A stretch of DNA of 64,000 nt from UTCHB3 sp008363265 (GCA_045863055.1 BTUW01000001.1:1-64000), one strand, 5' to 3'; shown: positions 1-9,100, numbered from the stretch's first letter. The notes: generated by a model from the sequence alone, not told the origin. Numbers and translations are program-made.

Positions 1-521
1 TATGGACCGGAAGTCTGATCGATCGCCATCCAGTTTTTATCAACGCCGTCTACGCCGGTGAGCGCGCTGGTCCAGGTTTGTCCTCCGTTGGTTGACCTGA
101 CATTTTTAGAACCTTGGATCGCAGAAGAGGTACCGAACATGTTCTGATAGTGCAGCACGCCATCGATGCCCCATGCAGTTAGAGGGTCACCCCAAATAGT
201 GGTACCGAACGAAGGAACCACACGGGTCCAACTCCAACCGTCTGCTGTATAATAGCAACCGTTGGTGTTGTAGGCCGTGAACATCCTTCTTGGGTTGGTC
301 GGATCCATCGAAAAATGTGGTTCGGCCTGATCCGTACCAAGGAAGAAGTTATCAAAATCTCCAAGTGTTACAGGGTTTGACTCCATCGACAGGAATGGTG
401 GAATAATTTTCTCGCCATTGACGGGAAAACGGTCGAAATTCGCCTCCGGCTCATTCTGAGCAAACACGTTTACTGATACAAAAAAGAAAAAGAAAGAAAG
501 AATTCGTATAGAATTATGCAT
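1..521 (-). CDS. Secreted BNR/Asp-box repeat protein, 3' end outside the window
   Basis: The reading frame runs on the minus strand from the ATG at 521 and leaves the window at its left edge, so only the first 173 residues are visible. The N-terminus has a short charged stretch, a long Phe-rich hydrophobic core and an Ala-Gln end typical of a Bacteroidota signal peptide. The mature part contains Asp-box style segments (the run STNGGQTW near residue 151), as in sialidase and BNR-repeat beta-propellers. A GGAGG ribosome binding site lies just upstream of the ATG. It is probably exported and may end in a type IX sorting domain like other secreted proteins here, but that end is not visible. No enzyme activity can be assigned. 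Confidence 0.75.
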   Translation of the reverse strand, partial: MHNSIRILSFFFFFVSVNVFAQNEPEANFDRFPVNGEKIIPPFLSMESNPVTLGDFDNFFLGTDQAEPHFSMDPTNPRRMFTAYNTNGCYYTADGWSWTRVVPSFGTTIWGDPLTAWGIDGVLHYQNMFGTSSAIQGSKNVRSTNGGQTWTSALTGVDGVDKNWMAIDQTSGP

Positions 522-596
522 CGGGCCTCCGGGTTGGATTAATTATTGAGCGAGTAAAATTAAAAATACGAAGAAATATCGAATATTGAAAGGGGC

Positions 597-627
597 GTGG
601 TATATTTTTCGTTATTTCCTAAATTTG
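597..627 (+). promoter_or_regulatory. Candidate Bacteroidota-type promoter for purC
   Basis: TAAATTTG at 620-627 matches the Bacteroidota -7 pattern TAnnTTTG. GTG at 597-599, one base away from the -33 TTG, lies exactly 20 bases upstream. The -7 element ends 24 bases before the purC ATG. The region lies between divergent genes. Confidence 0.4.
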
Positions 628-651
628 TTGATCAATTAAAAAAAAATCCAA

Positions 652-1548
652 ATGAACTCTGTTTTATTGCACCCGGAACTGCCGGGAATAAGAAAAGTAG
701 CCTCCGGAAAAGTCCGTGAGATATTCGATGCCGGTGACAAACTGGTATTTGTATCAAGCGACAGACTTTCCGCGTTCGACGTGATAATGGGTCAGGGCAT
801 CCCGTCGAAGGGAACTGTTCTTAACAGGATATCTGAATTCTGGTTCCGTAAGGTGGCAGATATTGTGCCGACCCACTTCATCTCCTCAAATATAGAAGAC
901 TATCCCGGGGAATTCCACAAGTTCAGGAATGAGCTTGAGGGCAGGTCGATGCTGGTGAAAAAAGGAAGAATAATCCCTATCGAATGCATCGTCAGGGGTT
1001 ACATCAGTGGCTCGGGGTGGAATGATTACGTGGCGACAGGCAGCACTTCCGGTATCAGGCTTAAAGAAGGAATGCTTGAATCGGAAAAACTTGATGAGCC
1101 CCTCTTTACACCTTCAACCAAGGCAGAAATTGGGGCTCACGATGAGAATATTTCGTTCGAAAAGGCTTGTGAAATTGCAGGAAGAGAGCTTATGAACAAA
1201 ATAAGAGAGACTGCTATAAGTATTTATCAGAGATGTTCTGAATACGCACTGGAGAAAGGCATAATAATTGCCGATACCAAAATGGAGTTCGCTCTCGATG
1301 CCGATGGTGGTCTGATATTGGCAGATGAACTTCTTACACCCGATTCATCCCGGTTCTGGGATGCTGCTTCTTATGAACCCGGACGCGCTCAACAGAGCTA
1401 TGACAAGCAGTTCGTCAGGGATTACCTCCTCTCGACCGGCTTTAACAAACAACCACCCCCCCCGGTACTTCCCGAGGAGATCATTGAGAAAACCTCACTT
1501 AAGTACCTCGAAGCCTATAACAAACTGACGGGCGGCGATCTAACCTAA
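652..1548 (+). CDS. purC: Phosphoribosylaminoimidazole-succinocarboxamide synthase (SAICAR synthetase)
   Basis: PurC joins aspartate to CAIR with ATP hydrolysis in step 8 of purine synthesis, in the cytosol. The 298-residue protein has the family start (SGKVREIF near residue 18, then SSDRLSAFDV), the central IECIVRGY...GSGW block near residues 103-115, and DELLTPDSSRFW near 225. The length matches the longer bacterial and yeast-type forms of about 300 residues. The ATG at 652 follows an A-rich stretch rather than a strong Shine-Dalgarno site, which is common in Bacteroidota. The stop codon is followed directly by the pgsA ATG, so it probably heads an operon with pgsA and pgpA. No other purine gene is adjacent. 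Confidence 0.96.
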   Translation: MNSVLLHPELPGIRKVASGKVREIFDAGDKLVFVSSDRLSAFDVIMGQGIPSKGTVLNRISEFWFRKVADIVPTHFISSNIEDYPGEFHKFRNELEGRSMLVKKGRIIPIECIVRGYISGSGWNDYVATGSTSGIRLKEGMLESEKLDEPLFTPSTKAEIGAHDENISFEKACEIAGRELMNKIRETAISIYQRCSEYALEKGIIIADTKMEFALDADGGLILADELLTPDSSRFWDAASYEPGRAQQSYDKQFVRDYLLSTGFNKQPPPPVLPEEIIEKTSLKYLEAYNKLTGGDLT

Positions 1549-2160
1549 ATGATACTCCCTAATCAGCTTACAGTTCTAAGGATCATCCTTACCCCTTTTG
1601 TTGTGTTTTTTATGCTTGGGGAAGGCAACTATTTTGAGGAAATAGCATTGGTTATCTATGTTGTCGCCGCCCTTACTGACTGGTACGATGGTTGGCTGGC
1701 GAAGAAGTTCAATTATTTTACGAAATGGGGAAAAGTCTGGGATCCGATAGCTGATAAAATCCTTACAGCCGCTACGATGCTTTCACTCGTTTACCTTCAT
1801 GTGATCCCTTTACTCCCTGTTTTGGTAATTCTTTTGAGAGATATATTCATGACCGGGTTCAGGTCGTACGCCGAGCATATCCACAAACCTTTTCCTACAA
1901 GCCGCTATGCGAAGATAAAGACCTTTATTGAAATGGTTTACCTCAATTTTGTGTTGATAGCGTATCTCTTAAGCAGGTCATCAGTTCTGGCAGAAAATGT
2001 ACGGGAGTTTTTTGGAATGCTCCTCCTTGAAGAAGTCGTCTTTTGGGGGTTGATCATCGTAATGATTATAACAGTCCATTCTGCTTATATTTATGTAAAA
2101 GATAATTTTCATTTGTTCAAAGATCTGATGGGCAGCAAGAATGATCAATCCGGTTCATAA
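1549..2160 (+). CDS. pgsA: CDP-diacylglycerol--glycerol-3-phosphate 3-phosphatidyltransferase
   Basis: This membrane enzyme makes phosphatidylglycerophosphate from CDP-diacylglycerol and glycerol-3-phosphate. The CDP-alcohol phosphotransferase signature is intact: D44-x2-D47-G48-x2-A51-x9-G61-x3-D65-x3-D69. The 203-residue protein has several hydrophobic segments, at roughly 5-45, 75-105, 125-145 and 160-185. It starts directly after the purC stop and overlaps pgpA by 20 bases. The next gene encodes the phosphatase that acts on its product, which supports PgsA over other CDP-alcohol transferases. Confidence 0.93.
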   Translation: MILPNQLTVLRIILTPFVVFFMLGEGNYFEEIALVIYVVAALTDWYDGWLAKKFNYFTKWGKVWDPIADKILTAATMLSLVYLHVIPLLPVLVILLRDIFMTGFRSYAEHIHKPFPTSRYAKIKTFIEMVYLNFVLIAYLLSRSSVLAENVREFFGMLLLEEVVFWGLIIVMIITVHSAYIYVKDNFHLFKDLMGSKNDQSGS

Positions 2161-2587
2161 GTTCTTCGGAAGCGGGATGTTGACCGGCTATTTGAAAGGG
2201 CCGACCGGGACTTATGGAAGTGCTGTCGCGCTTTTAATCTATCTTATTCCGGGGGTTGAGAACCTTTACGTTCTCCTGCCTCTCATCGTTTTAACCTCGG
2301 TTTATGGTGTGTGGGTCTGCGGCAAGTTTGAACATCTTTATGGAGAAGACCCAAAAGAGGCAACTATCGATGAGTTCGCGGGAATGTGGATATCACTGAT
2401 ACTTGCTCCCAAGGAAGTTGTGTATCTGGTCGCAGCTTTTCTGATCTGGAGGGTATTGGACATTGTCAAGCCGTTCCCGGCAAGAAATTTTGAAAAAATC
2501 AAAGGCGGTGCAGGGGTAATGGCTGATGATATTATGAGTGGAATCTACACTCTGCTGATCATGCAGGCTGGAAGAGCCATTTTTTAA
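2141..2587 (+). CDS. pgpA: Phosphatidylglycerophosphatase A
   Basis: PgpA removes the phosphate from phosphatidylglycerophosphate to give phosphatidylglycerol. The 148-residue protein carries the family motif DEFAGMW at residues 77-83 and the C-terminal acidic ADDIMSG segment near 126-132, with hydrophobic stretches between. It overlaps the pgsA end by 20 bases, so two consecutive steps of acidic phospholipid synthesis are translationally coupled. Confidence 0.92.
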   Translation: MINPVHKFFGSGMLTGYLKGPTGTYGSAVALLIYLIPGVENLYVLLPLIVLTSVYGVWVCGKFEHLYGEDPKEATIDEFAGMWISLILAPKEVVYLVAAFLIWRVLDIVKPFPARNFEKIKGGAGVMADDIMSGIYTLLIMQAGRAIF

Positions 2588-2600
2588 ATTAAGGACTTAA

Positions 2601-3857
2601 ATGAACGCTCAAATTATTTCGATCGGTGATGAACTTCTGATCGGCCAGACTGTGAACACGAACGCATCGTTCATCGGTGCCCGTCTCACCGATATCGGGG
2701 TTGAGGTTAAGAAGGTGATCACCACAGCGGATGATATGGACACTATTCTCGCAGATCTTGGGGATGCCCTTCAAAGAACAGACATTGTTATCGTTACAGG
2801 TGGACTGGGTCCGACCCATGACGACATCACAAGGGAGGCCATCTGCCGTTTCTTTAATTGTGGAATGCGTGAAGATCCTGATGTACTCGAGGATATCAGG
2901 GAACGCTTCAACCGTTTCGGAAGGCCACTTACCCCGACGAATCAGGATCAGGCGATGGTTCCGGAATGTTGCGAACCGATCAGGAATTTCAACGGTACAG
3001 CTCCAGGGTTCTGGATTGTTCAAAAAGGAAAAATTGTAGCAGTTATGCCCGGTGTTCCCCGGGAAATGCAGGCTATGATGGAAAATTTTGTGATTCCAAA
3101 CATTAAGGCCAGATATTCAGCCGGATTTAAACACATCGTCAGATTGAATATTCTGACGACAGGGATAGCTGAGTCAAACCTGTTTGATAAACTCAGTCCC
3201 GTGGATCAAGTGCTTACGAATGTGAAAGTTGCCTTTCTTCCCAACCTTGGCGGTGTGAAGATCAGGCTTACAGGTGAGGGGAATTCGATCGACGAAGCGC
3301 GTGAAAAAGTTAACTCGGCCGCGCAGCAATTAAGGCTGAGAGTCGGCCGGTATGTCTACGGCGAAGGCGAGGATGAGCTTAGTCAGGTCGTCGGGAATCT
3401 CCTAAAGGAGCGGCAGATGACAATAGCGGTTGCCGAGTCCTGCACGGGCGGTAATATCTCGAACATGATCACAGACCGTTCAGGCAGCAGCGAATACTTC
3501 GAGAGGGGAGTGATAGCTTACAGTAATGCGGCAAAAGTGGAAATTCTTCAGGTTAATGAAGACCTTATTCAGGAAAAAGGTGCTGTTTCTGAGGAAGTCG
3601 CGATAGAGATGGCTAAAGGGGTAAGATCGATCTCGGGAACCGATATCGGGGTTTCGATCACCGGAATTTTGGGTCCCAAAGGCGCAACATCAACCAAACC
3701 GGTCGGATTGGTTTATATAGCCGTTGCCTCCCACAGTAACGCAATCGTTAAAAGATTCAATTTTGGCGGTACAAGGCTGGAGAACAAAATAAGATCATCA
3801 TACTCGGCTCTTGAACTGGTCCGCAGATTCATATTGGGGATACCGATTGAAGCATAG
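2601..3857 (+). CDS. cinA: CinA family protein (nicotinamide-nucleotide amidohydrolase / competence-damage protein)
   Basis: The protein has 418 residues, the usual length of full CinA. The N-terminal MoaB/MoCF-type domain (about 1-170) shows SIGDELLIGQ, TGGLGPTHDD and MPGVPREM. The C-terminal PncC-type amidase domain (from about residue 260) shows AESCTGG near 278 and the ITGILGPKG stretch. The family recycles NMN to nicotinic acid mononucleotide, and some members also act as ADP-ribose pyrophosphatase. It lies directly upstream of thpR and recA, and cinA next to recA is a common bacterial arrangement. A role in competence is not implied by this sequence alone. Confidence 0.92.
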   Translation: MNAQIISIGDELLIGQTVNTNASFIGARLTDIGVEVKKVITTADDMDTILADLGDALQRTDIVIVTGGLGPTHDDITREAICRFFNCGMREDPDVLEDIRERFNRFGRPLTPTNQDQAMVPECCEPIRNFNGTAPGFWIVQKGKIVAVMPGVPREMQAMMENFVIPNIKARYSAGFKHIVRLNILTTGIAESNLFDKLSPVDQVLTNVKVAFLPNLGGVKIRLTGEGNSIDEAREKVNSAAQQLRLRVGRYVYGEGEDELSQVVGNLLKERQMTIAVAESCTGGNISNMITDRSGSSEYFERGVIAYSNAAKVEILQVNEDLIQEKGAVSEEVAIEMAKGVRSISGTDIGVSITGILGPKGATSTKPVGLVYIAVASHSNAIVKRFNFGGTRLENKIRSSYSALELVRRFILGIPIEA

Positions 3858-3858
3858 A

Positions 3859-4389
3859 ATGTTCTTCGCGGTGGATTTTAACGAAGAAGTGAAGCGTGAA
3901 CTTTACGGGCATGCGGAAAAATTCGCAAGACCGGTTGGACTGCGGGTGACTTCACCGGGACATCTCCACATCACCCTGAGATTTTTAGGGGATACCGATG
4001 AAACACTTTTACCTTTCCTGACAGGAGAGAAGACAGATTTTCTTTCACAACTGGCCGGTTTGAAGTGCAGATTCACGAATTTTGGATTTTTCTATCAGAA
4101 CAGGTTGCCAACCGTATTTTACGTCAACTGTGAGGTTACACCTCAGTTTTTGGACCTTTCCTCAAGACTGGAACAGGAATTGACCGAAATGGGGTTTCCA
4201 AAAAGTGACAAAAGATTTGTCCCACATCTTACTTTCAGCAGGTTAAAACGGGACCCCGGCAAAAATTTTATAACAGAAGTGCTTTCTGCTGCACCTCTGA
4301 ACATTGAAGCAGAAATTGAAAAAACCGTACTGTTCAAGAGTGAACTTCAAAGATCAGGCGCGGTATATAGTGTAATTAAACAATATTAG
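3859..4389 (+). CDS. thpR: RNA 2',3'-cyclic phosphodiesterase (2H family)
   Basis: ThpR opens 2',3'-cyclic phosphates on RNA ends. Both catalytic motifs of the 2H superfamily are present: HITL at residues 37-40 and HLTF at 123-126, numbered from the ATG at 3859. That start sits one base after the cinA stop and gives the usual MFFAVDF beginning. A TTG at 3847 would give LKHRMFFAVDF with GGGGA upstream, and an ATG at 3811 adds 16 residues inside cinA that do not resemble the family. The start is therefore uncertain by 12 bases. The gene sits between cinA and recA, nine bases before recA. Confidence 0.88.
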   Translation: MFFAVDFNEEVKRELYGHAEKFARPVGLRVTSPGHLHITLRFLGDTDETLLPFLTGEKTDFLSQLAGLKCRFTNFGFFYQNRLPTVFYVNCEVTPQFLDLSSRLEQELTEMGFPKSDKRFVPHLTFSRLKRDPGKNFITEVLSAAPLNIEAEIEKTVLFKSELQRSGAVYSVIKQY

Positions 4390-4398
4390 GAGTTAAAA

Positions 4399-5415
4399 AT
4401 GAGCGATAACAGAGAGGTTAAAAACAAGATCATCGAGGATACGATCTCGAGTATCGAAAAATCATTTGGAAAAGGGGCCATAATGAGACTGGGTGACGGG
4501 ATCGTTAACAAGGTTGAGTCGATACCCACCGGAGCCCTTTCGCTCGACCGCATTCTCGGGATCGGTGGAATTCCCCGGGGAAGAATAACCGAGATATACG
4601 GTCCGGAATCCAGCGGTAAAACCACGATCTGTCTTCATGTCATCGCCGAAGCTCAAAAAACCGGCGGTATCGCCGCTTTTATTGATGCCGAGCACGCGCT
4701 AGATATCAACTATGCGAAAAGACTGGGGGTTGATGTAGCCAATCTGCTTCTTTCTCAGCCTGATTTTGGAGAGCAGGCGCTTGAGATCGCTGATACACTC
4801 GTTCGCTCGAATGCTATAGATATAATTGTTATCGACTCAGTTGCAGCCCTCGTTCCAAGAGCCGAGATTGAGGGTGAAATGGGCGACTCTCACATGGCGG
4901 TTCAAGCCAGACTGATGTCGCAAGCACTGAGGAAATTAACCGGTGCGATCTCTCGTTCGAAAACAGCGATCATCTTTACAAATCAGTTGAGAAGCAAGAT
5001 CGGTGTAATGTTCGGCAATCCCGAAACAACAACCGGTGGTAACGCGCTTAAATTCTACGCTTCACTCAGAATGGATATCAGAAGGGTTGCCCAGATCAAG
5101 GAGGGCAATGATGTTGTCGGTAACCGTACAAAGATCAAGATCGTTAAAAGTAAAGTGGCCGCCCCATTCAAAGAAGTTGAATTCGATATTCTCTATAACG
5201 AAGGAATCAGTAAATCAGGAGACCTGATCGATCTCGGTGTCGATACCGGAATCATCAAAAAAGGAGGCAGTTGGTTCACTTTCGGGGAAGACCGCTTCCA
5301 GGGTCGCGAGCAGTTCAGGCAGAAACTTCTCGAATTTCCTGATCTCTTCAACCGGCTCGCACATGATGTAAAAGTGAAGATCGGGATGATCCAGGAACCG
5401 GAAACAACCGAATAG
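4399..5415 (+). CDS. recA: Recombinase RecA
   Basis: RecA forms filaments on single-stranded DNA, drives strand exchange and triggers SOS autocleavage. The 338-residue protein shows the Walker A GPESSGKT at residues 68-75, the IDAEHALD segment, Walker B IIVIDSVAAL near 140, and the L2/QxxR region (FTNQLRSKIGVMFGNPETTTGG). A good ribosome binding site (TAGGAGT) lies 9 bases before the ATG. No clear SOS box was seen in the 9-base gap from thpR. A terminator hairpin follows 6 bases after the stop codon, before recX. Confidence 0.98.
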   Translation: MSDNREVKNKIIEDTISSIEKSFGKGAIMRLGDGIVNKVESIPTGALSLDRILGIGGIPRGRITEIYGPESSGKTTICLHVIAEAQKTGGIAAFIDAEHALDINYAKRLGVDVANLLLSQPDFGEQALEIADTLVRSNAIDIIVIDSVAALVPRAEIEGEMGDSHMAVQARLMSQALRKLTGAISRSKTAIIFTNQLRSKIGVMFGNPETTTGGNALKFYASLRMDIRRVAQIKEGNDVVGNRTKIKIVKSKVAAPFKEVEFDILYNEGISKSGDLIDLGVDTGIIKKGGSWFTFGEDRFQGREQFRQKLLEFPDLFNRLAHDVKVKIGMIQEPETTE

Positions 5416-5420
5416 TTTAC

Positions 5421-5445
5421 AGGGCATCAAATGATGCCCTTTTTT
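5421..5445 (+). terminator. Intrinsic terminator or attenuator between recA and recX
   Basis: AGGGCATC at 5421-5428 pairs with GATGCCCT at 5433-5440, an 8-bp perfect stem with the 4-base loop AAAT, and six T's run from 5440 to 5445. It begins 6 bases after the recA stop and ends 7 bases before the preferred recX ATG, so recX would be expressed by read-through. Confidence 0.85.
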
Positions 5446-5451
5446 ATCTCT

Positions 5452-6099
5452 ATGAACAAGATTGTAAATATCCGCTTAAAAAACGAAAATTACGCGATAA
5501 TCGACTTCGAATCAGGTCCGTCACTTACCGTTCCTAAAATGCTTGTGTATGAGATGGGACTCAGGAAAGGGGACGAACTCCCTGAAGAGGCGATAACCGC
5601 CCTTAAGATTGAAAATGATCTCCACTCCTGTGAGAACAAGGCACTTGATTATCTTGCCCGCAGACTTCATTCTTCGATGGAACTCCGCAGAAAACTGATG
5701 CAGAAAGGTTTTCCAAAGGAGACAATTGAGCAGATCGTTGTTAAGATGAGATCACTTAAATATCTCGATGACAGAAAGTATGCTGAGTTGTTGGTTAATG
5801 AGTCGATCAACCTGCGGCATGAAGGAACACAAAAGATCAGAGCCAGGTTGATGGAGAAGGGAATTTCCAAGGAAATAATTCAGGAAGTACTCTCGATAGG
5901 TGAGGTTGCTTCATTTGAGGATGAAAATATCAAGTTGATCGCGGATAAGAAACTTTTTACCTTGAAAAAGAGATTTACTGATATGAAGGCGGTTACGCAA
6001 AAACTCACTGCTTATCTGTTATCAAAAGGGTTCTCATACCAAACAATACGGAATTATTTACGGAATACGGATCAAGACAGCGATCTTGACGGAGATTGA
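5452..6099 (+). CDS. recX: RecA-modulating regulatory protein RecX
   Basis: RecX binds RecA filaments and limits their activity. The protein is helical and charged, with the RecX repeats visible: ALDYLARRLHSSMELRRKLMQKGF near residues 65-88, then the SLKYLDDRKYAE and GTQKIRARLMEKGI stretches. An ATG at 5431 is in frame but lies inside the terminator hairpin, so the ATG at 5452 (MNKIVNIRLK, 215 residues) is preferred. Position straight after recA supports the call. Confidence 0.9.
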   Translation: MNKIVNIRLKNENYAIIDFESGPSLTVPKMLVYEMGLRKGDELPEEAITALKIENDLHSCENKALDYLARRLHSSMELRRKLMQKGFPKETIEQIVVKMRSLKYLDDRKYAELLVNESINLRHEGTQKIRARLMEKGISKEIIQEVLSIGEVASFEDENIKLIADKKLFTLKKRFTDMKAVTQKLTAYLLSKGFSYQTIRNYLRNTDQDSDLDGD

Positions 6100-6104
6100 T
6101 CAAA

Positions 6105-7088
6105 TTGAAAATATATGACCCCAAGACCATGAGCATCCCCGAAGTTCAGAGACTGCTTCAGGGAGGGATAGGCCCCAGACCGATAGCGCTGGTATCCACT
6201 CTTGCCGCGGACGGCACACCCAACCTTTCACCTTTTTCTTTTTATAATGTTTTCGGAGCAAATCCGCCGGTAGTGGCTTTTTCTCCTTCGAGAAGAGGAA
6301 AGGATGGCACGCTTAAAGATACCTACAACAATCTGGTAGAAACAGGTGAGTGTGTGATCAGTGCAGTTACTTACGACATGGTCGAACAGGTGAGCCTCGC
6401 ATCCGTGGAATTCTCACCTGAAGAGGATGAATTTATTCGCTCTGGTCTGACCAAGGTAGAGTCTGATCTTGTGAGGCCTTACGGTGTCAAGGAGTCACCT
6501 TACCGCATGGAGTGTAAACTCCTCAAAATGGAGAGTTTTGGAGAGGGTGGAGCTTCAGCTAACATAGCAATTTGCGAAGTGGTGAGATTCCATGTCGCGG
6601 AAGATATTCTAACAAACAGCCTGATCGATCCTCATAAAATAGACCTTGTTGCACGGATGGGTGGGGATTTTTATTGCAGAGCTTCAGGCGATGCCGTTTT
6701 TGAAGTAGCGAAACCTGTCGGAAAGAATTGTCTGGGATACGATAATTTGCCCGCTTTTATGCTTTCATCCACGGTTTATACAGGTAACGATCTTGGAGCA
6801 TTTGCCAATTCTGAATCGATTCCTTCTGATGGCGAACTCACCGGGGTTATTGAGGAGTTACTGACCGGTCACCCCGAGGAGTCAGTTCTGACTGTTGGGT
6901 TCCTCCAAAGAGCATTCAGAAGAAACTCGCTGGCAGATGTGGTTCAGGCGCTTTACCTCTCAGATGAATTTAACAAACTCACAACGGCTAAAAGAAAATC
7001 CTTTTTTGAAAAAGCTGCCTCCTTGGCATTAAAACTGAAAAATTTGAAAGTTGCCTGGGCGCTTGCCCTAAAAGTTGGAAAGATATGA
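6105..7088 (+). CDS. Flavin reductase family protein (FMN-binding split barrel)
   Basis: The first 200 or so residues match the flavin reductase-like / DIM6-NTAB family: IGPRPIALVSTLAADGTPNLSPFSFYNV near the start, then AFSPSRRGKDGTLKDTYNN and GECVISAV. Such proteins bind FMN and reduce flavins or act as oxidoreductases, but the partner is unknown. A C-terminal part of about 120 residues is mostly helical and charged and was not recognised. No ATG is available. TTG at 6105 has GGAG ten bases upstream and avoids overlap with recX, while TTG at 6096 is the alternative. It lies just before acetoacetyl-CoA synthetase. Confidence 0.78.
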   Translation: MKIYDPKTMSIPEVQRLLQGGIGPRPIALVSTLAADGTPNLSPFSFYNVFGANPPVVAFSPSRRGKDGTLKDTYNNLVETGECVISAVTYDMVEQVSLASVEFSPEEDEFIRSGLTKVESDLVRPYGVKESPYRMECKLLKMESFGEGGASANIAICEVVRFHVAEDILTNSLIDPHKIDLVARMGGDFYCRASGDAVFEVAKPVGKNCLGYDNLPAFMLSSTVYTGNDLGAFANSESIPSDGELTGVIEELLTGHPEESVLTVGFLQRAFRRNSLADVVQALYLSDEFNKLTTAKRKSFFEKAASLALKLKNLKVAWALALKVGKI

Positions 7089-7097
7089 TCAGCGAGA

Positions 7098-9080
7098 ATG
7101 CCTTCAATGTCTAAAACACTCTGGACCCCTTCACCGGAAAGAATTGCGAACGCGAATCTTACTCACTTCATTAAGTATGTGAACAGCAGGCAGAACCTGC
7201 AATTAGTGACTTGGGAGGATGTCTATAATTATTCGATCACTCAGATCGAAAATTTCTGGGAGGATCTCTTCCATTATTCAGCTTTCGATCATTCGGGTGA
7301 ATTAGTTTCCATTCTCTCTGAGTACAAAATGCCCGGTGCTGAATGGTTCAAGGGACTGAAGATCAATTACGCCAGGAATGCACTTCAAAGGTTGGGAGGT
7401 GAGTATTGCATCACTTCCAGAAGAGAGGGATTCCCCACGGTCAGGATCAAGAGTGAAGACTTCAGATCGGTGTCTCTGAAACTCGCGTCAGCATTAAGCA
7501 AACTGGGTGTAAAAAAAGGGGAGAGGGTTGCTGCTTTTTCATCAAATTTGCCGGAAGCTATAGCAGGATTCATGGCCACTTCTTCAATCGGCGCGGTTTG
7601 GTCTTCCTGCTCGCCCGATTTCGGTACAACGGCAGTGATCGACCGGTTCGGGCAGATCGAACCTAAGATACTCTTTGCGTCTGAGTCATACCAATACGCG
7701 GGAAAGGATTTTGATCTCCTTCCAAAGATCAAAGAGATCGTTGCAGGCATTCCATCGATCGTAAAAGTGATCCTGATCCCTGCCTTTTCCGACTTCGAAG
7801 GTGATGAAACCCGCACACACACAGAAATTCCGGATGATTTTGTATACCTGAGCGATCTTATTACCGGATATGATGAACTTGAGGAACCGGTGGATGTTGA
7901 GTTTTCGCATCCTCTCTATATTCTCTATTCGTCGGGTACAACAGGAAAACCTAAATGTATCGTGCACGGCACAGGCGGTGTGATGCTCCAGCATTTCAAG
8001 GAGCTATATCTCCATACCGATCTTAAGCCCGGTGATAAACTTTTGTATTACACTACAACCGGTTGGATGATGTGGAACTGGCTGGTGAGCGGATTACTGA
8101 CAGGTGCGGAAGTTGTATTGTTCGACGGTTCAGTGGTTTATCCCGAGCCGGATATGCTTTGGAGATTTGTTTCGGAGCATGAAGTAGACGTATTTGGAAC
8201 GAGTCCCAAGTTCCTTAGCCTGTCGGAAAAGAATGAGATAAAACCGGGTAAACTTTATAACTACAAAGAGTTAAAGGCAGTTCTTTCAACCGGATCGCCA
8301 TTAGTTGAACACAATTATGAATACATTTACAACCATGTTAAGCAGGATGTACAGCTTTCTTCAATATCAGGCGGTACTGATATAGTTTCATGTTTCATGC
8401 TCGGAAATCCACTTCTGCCGGTAATTGCCGGAGAGATACAGTGCCGGGGATTGGGGATGAAAGTGGAGGTTTATGATCATGAGGGGAATGCTGTTCATAA
8501 CACCAAAGGTGAACTTGTTTGCACAGCACCATTTCCATCGATGCCGGTATTCTTCTGGAATGACCCGAATGGAGAAAAATATCATAACGCTTATTTCAAT
8601 CATTTTCCCGGAGTGTGGAAGCACGGCGATTTTATCAGGATCACGGAATCCGGAGGTATTGTTGTTTACGGCCGCAGTGACGCCACGCTTAATCCCGGTG
8701 GGGTCCGGATTGGCACGGCGGAGATATACCGTATCGTGGAGGAAATGCCAGAGATATCCGACTCTCTCGTCTGCGGAGTAAATGTCGGCGAAGATGTTGA
8801 GGTATTCCTATTTATAGTATTGGCGGTAGGGGTTGAACTTTCTCCCGATCTGACCCTGAAAATTAAACGGCTTATCAAAGAGAAGACCTCACCGAGGCAT
8901 GTGCCTCACAGGATATTTTCAGTTCCTGATATTCCGCGCACCATTAGCGGTAAAAAAGTGGAAATCGCTGTCTCCAGACTTTTCGAAGGTGGCTCGCCTG
9001 ATAACAGGGAAGCTCTTGCTTATCCTGAGGCTCTCGACTATTACGAACAACTGGCCATTAAGTCCGGCTTTCGCGGATGA
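7098..9080 (+). CDS. Acetoacetate--CoA ligase (acetoacetyl-CoA synthetase)
   Basis: The 660-residue protein is an ANL-superfamily adenylate-forming ligase of the acetoacetyl-CoA synthetase group. The P-loop YSSGTTGKPKCIVHG lies near residues 274-288, the YYTTTGWMMWNW segment typical of AACS/ACS near 315, the GRSDATLNPGGVRIG hinge near 525, and the catalytic Lys in the SGKKVE motif near 616. It converts acetoacetate, ATP and CoA to acetoacetyl-CoA, as used in ketone-body or leucine breakdown or PHB metabolism. A second ATG at 7107 is also possible. Acetoacetate is inferred from overall resemblance; a related acyl-CoA synthetase activity cannot be excluded. Confidence 0.87.
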   Translation: MPSMSKTLWTPSPERIANANLTHFIKYVNSRQNLQLVTWEDVYNYSITQIENFWEDLFHYSAFDHSGELVSILSEYKMPGAEWFKGLKINYARNALQRLGGEYCITSRREGFPTVRIKSEDFRSVSLKLASALSKLGVKKGERVAAFSSNLPEAIAGFMATSSIGAVWSSCSPDFGTTAVIDRFGQIEPKILFASESYQYAGKDFDLLPKIKEIVAGIPSIVKVILIPAFSDFEGDETRTHTEIPDDFVYLSDLITGYDELEEPVDVEFSHPLYILYSSGTTGKPKCIVHGTGGVMLQHFKELYLHTDLKPGDKLLYYTTTGWMMWNWLVSGLLTGAEVVLFDGSVVYPEPDMLWRFVSEHEVDVFGTSPKFLSLSEKNEIKPGKLYNYKELKAVLSTGSPLVEHNYEYIYNHVKQDVQLSSISGGTDIVSCFMLGNPLLPVIAGEIQCRGLGMKVEVYDHEGNAVHNTKGELVCTAPFPSMPVFFWNDPNGEKYHNAYFNHFPGVWKHGDFIRITESGGIVVYGRSDATLNPGGVRIGTAEIYRIVEEMPEISDSLVCGVNVGEDVEVFLFIVLAVGVELSPDLTLKIKRLIKEKTSPRHVPHRIFSVPDIPRTISGKKVEIAVSRLFEGGSPDNREALAYPEALDYYEQLAIKSGFRG

Positions 9081-9100
9081 CGGGTATCACCGGGCTTTTT
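9061..9100 (+). terminator. Possible intrinsic terminator after acetoacetyl-CoA synthetase
   Basis: AGTCCGG at 9061-9067 can pair with CCGGGCT at 9090-9096 (7 bp with one G-U), followed by five T's at 9096-9100. The loop is long (22 bases) and the left arm lies in the last codons of the gene, so support is moderate. Confidence 0.4.

Noticed and set aside
5431..5451. Earlier ATG for recX
   Set aside because: It lies inside the terminator hairpin, and the residues it adds (MMPFFIS) are not family-like.
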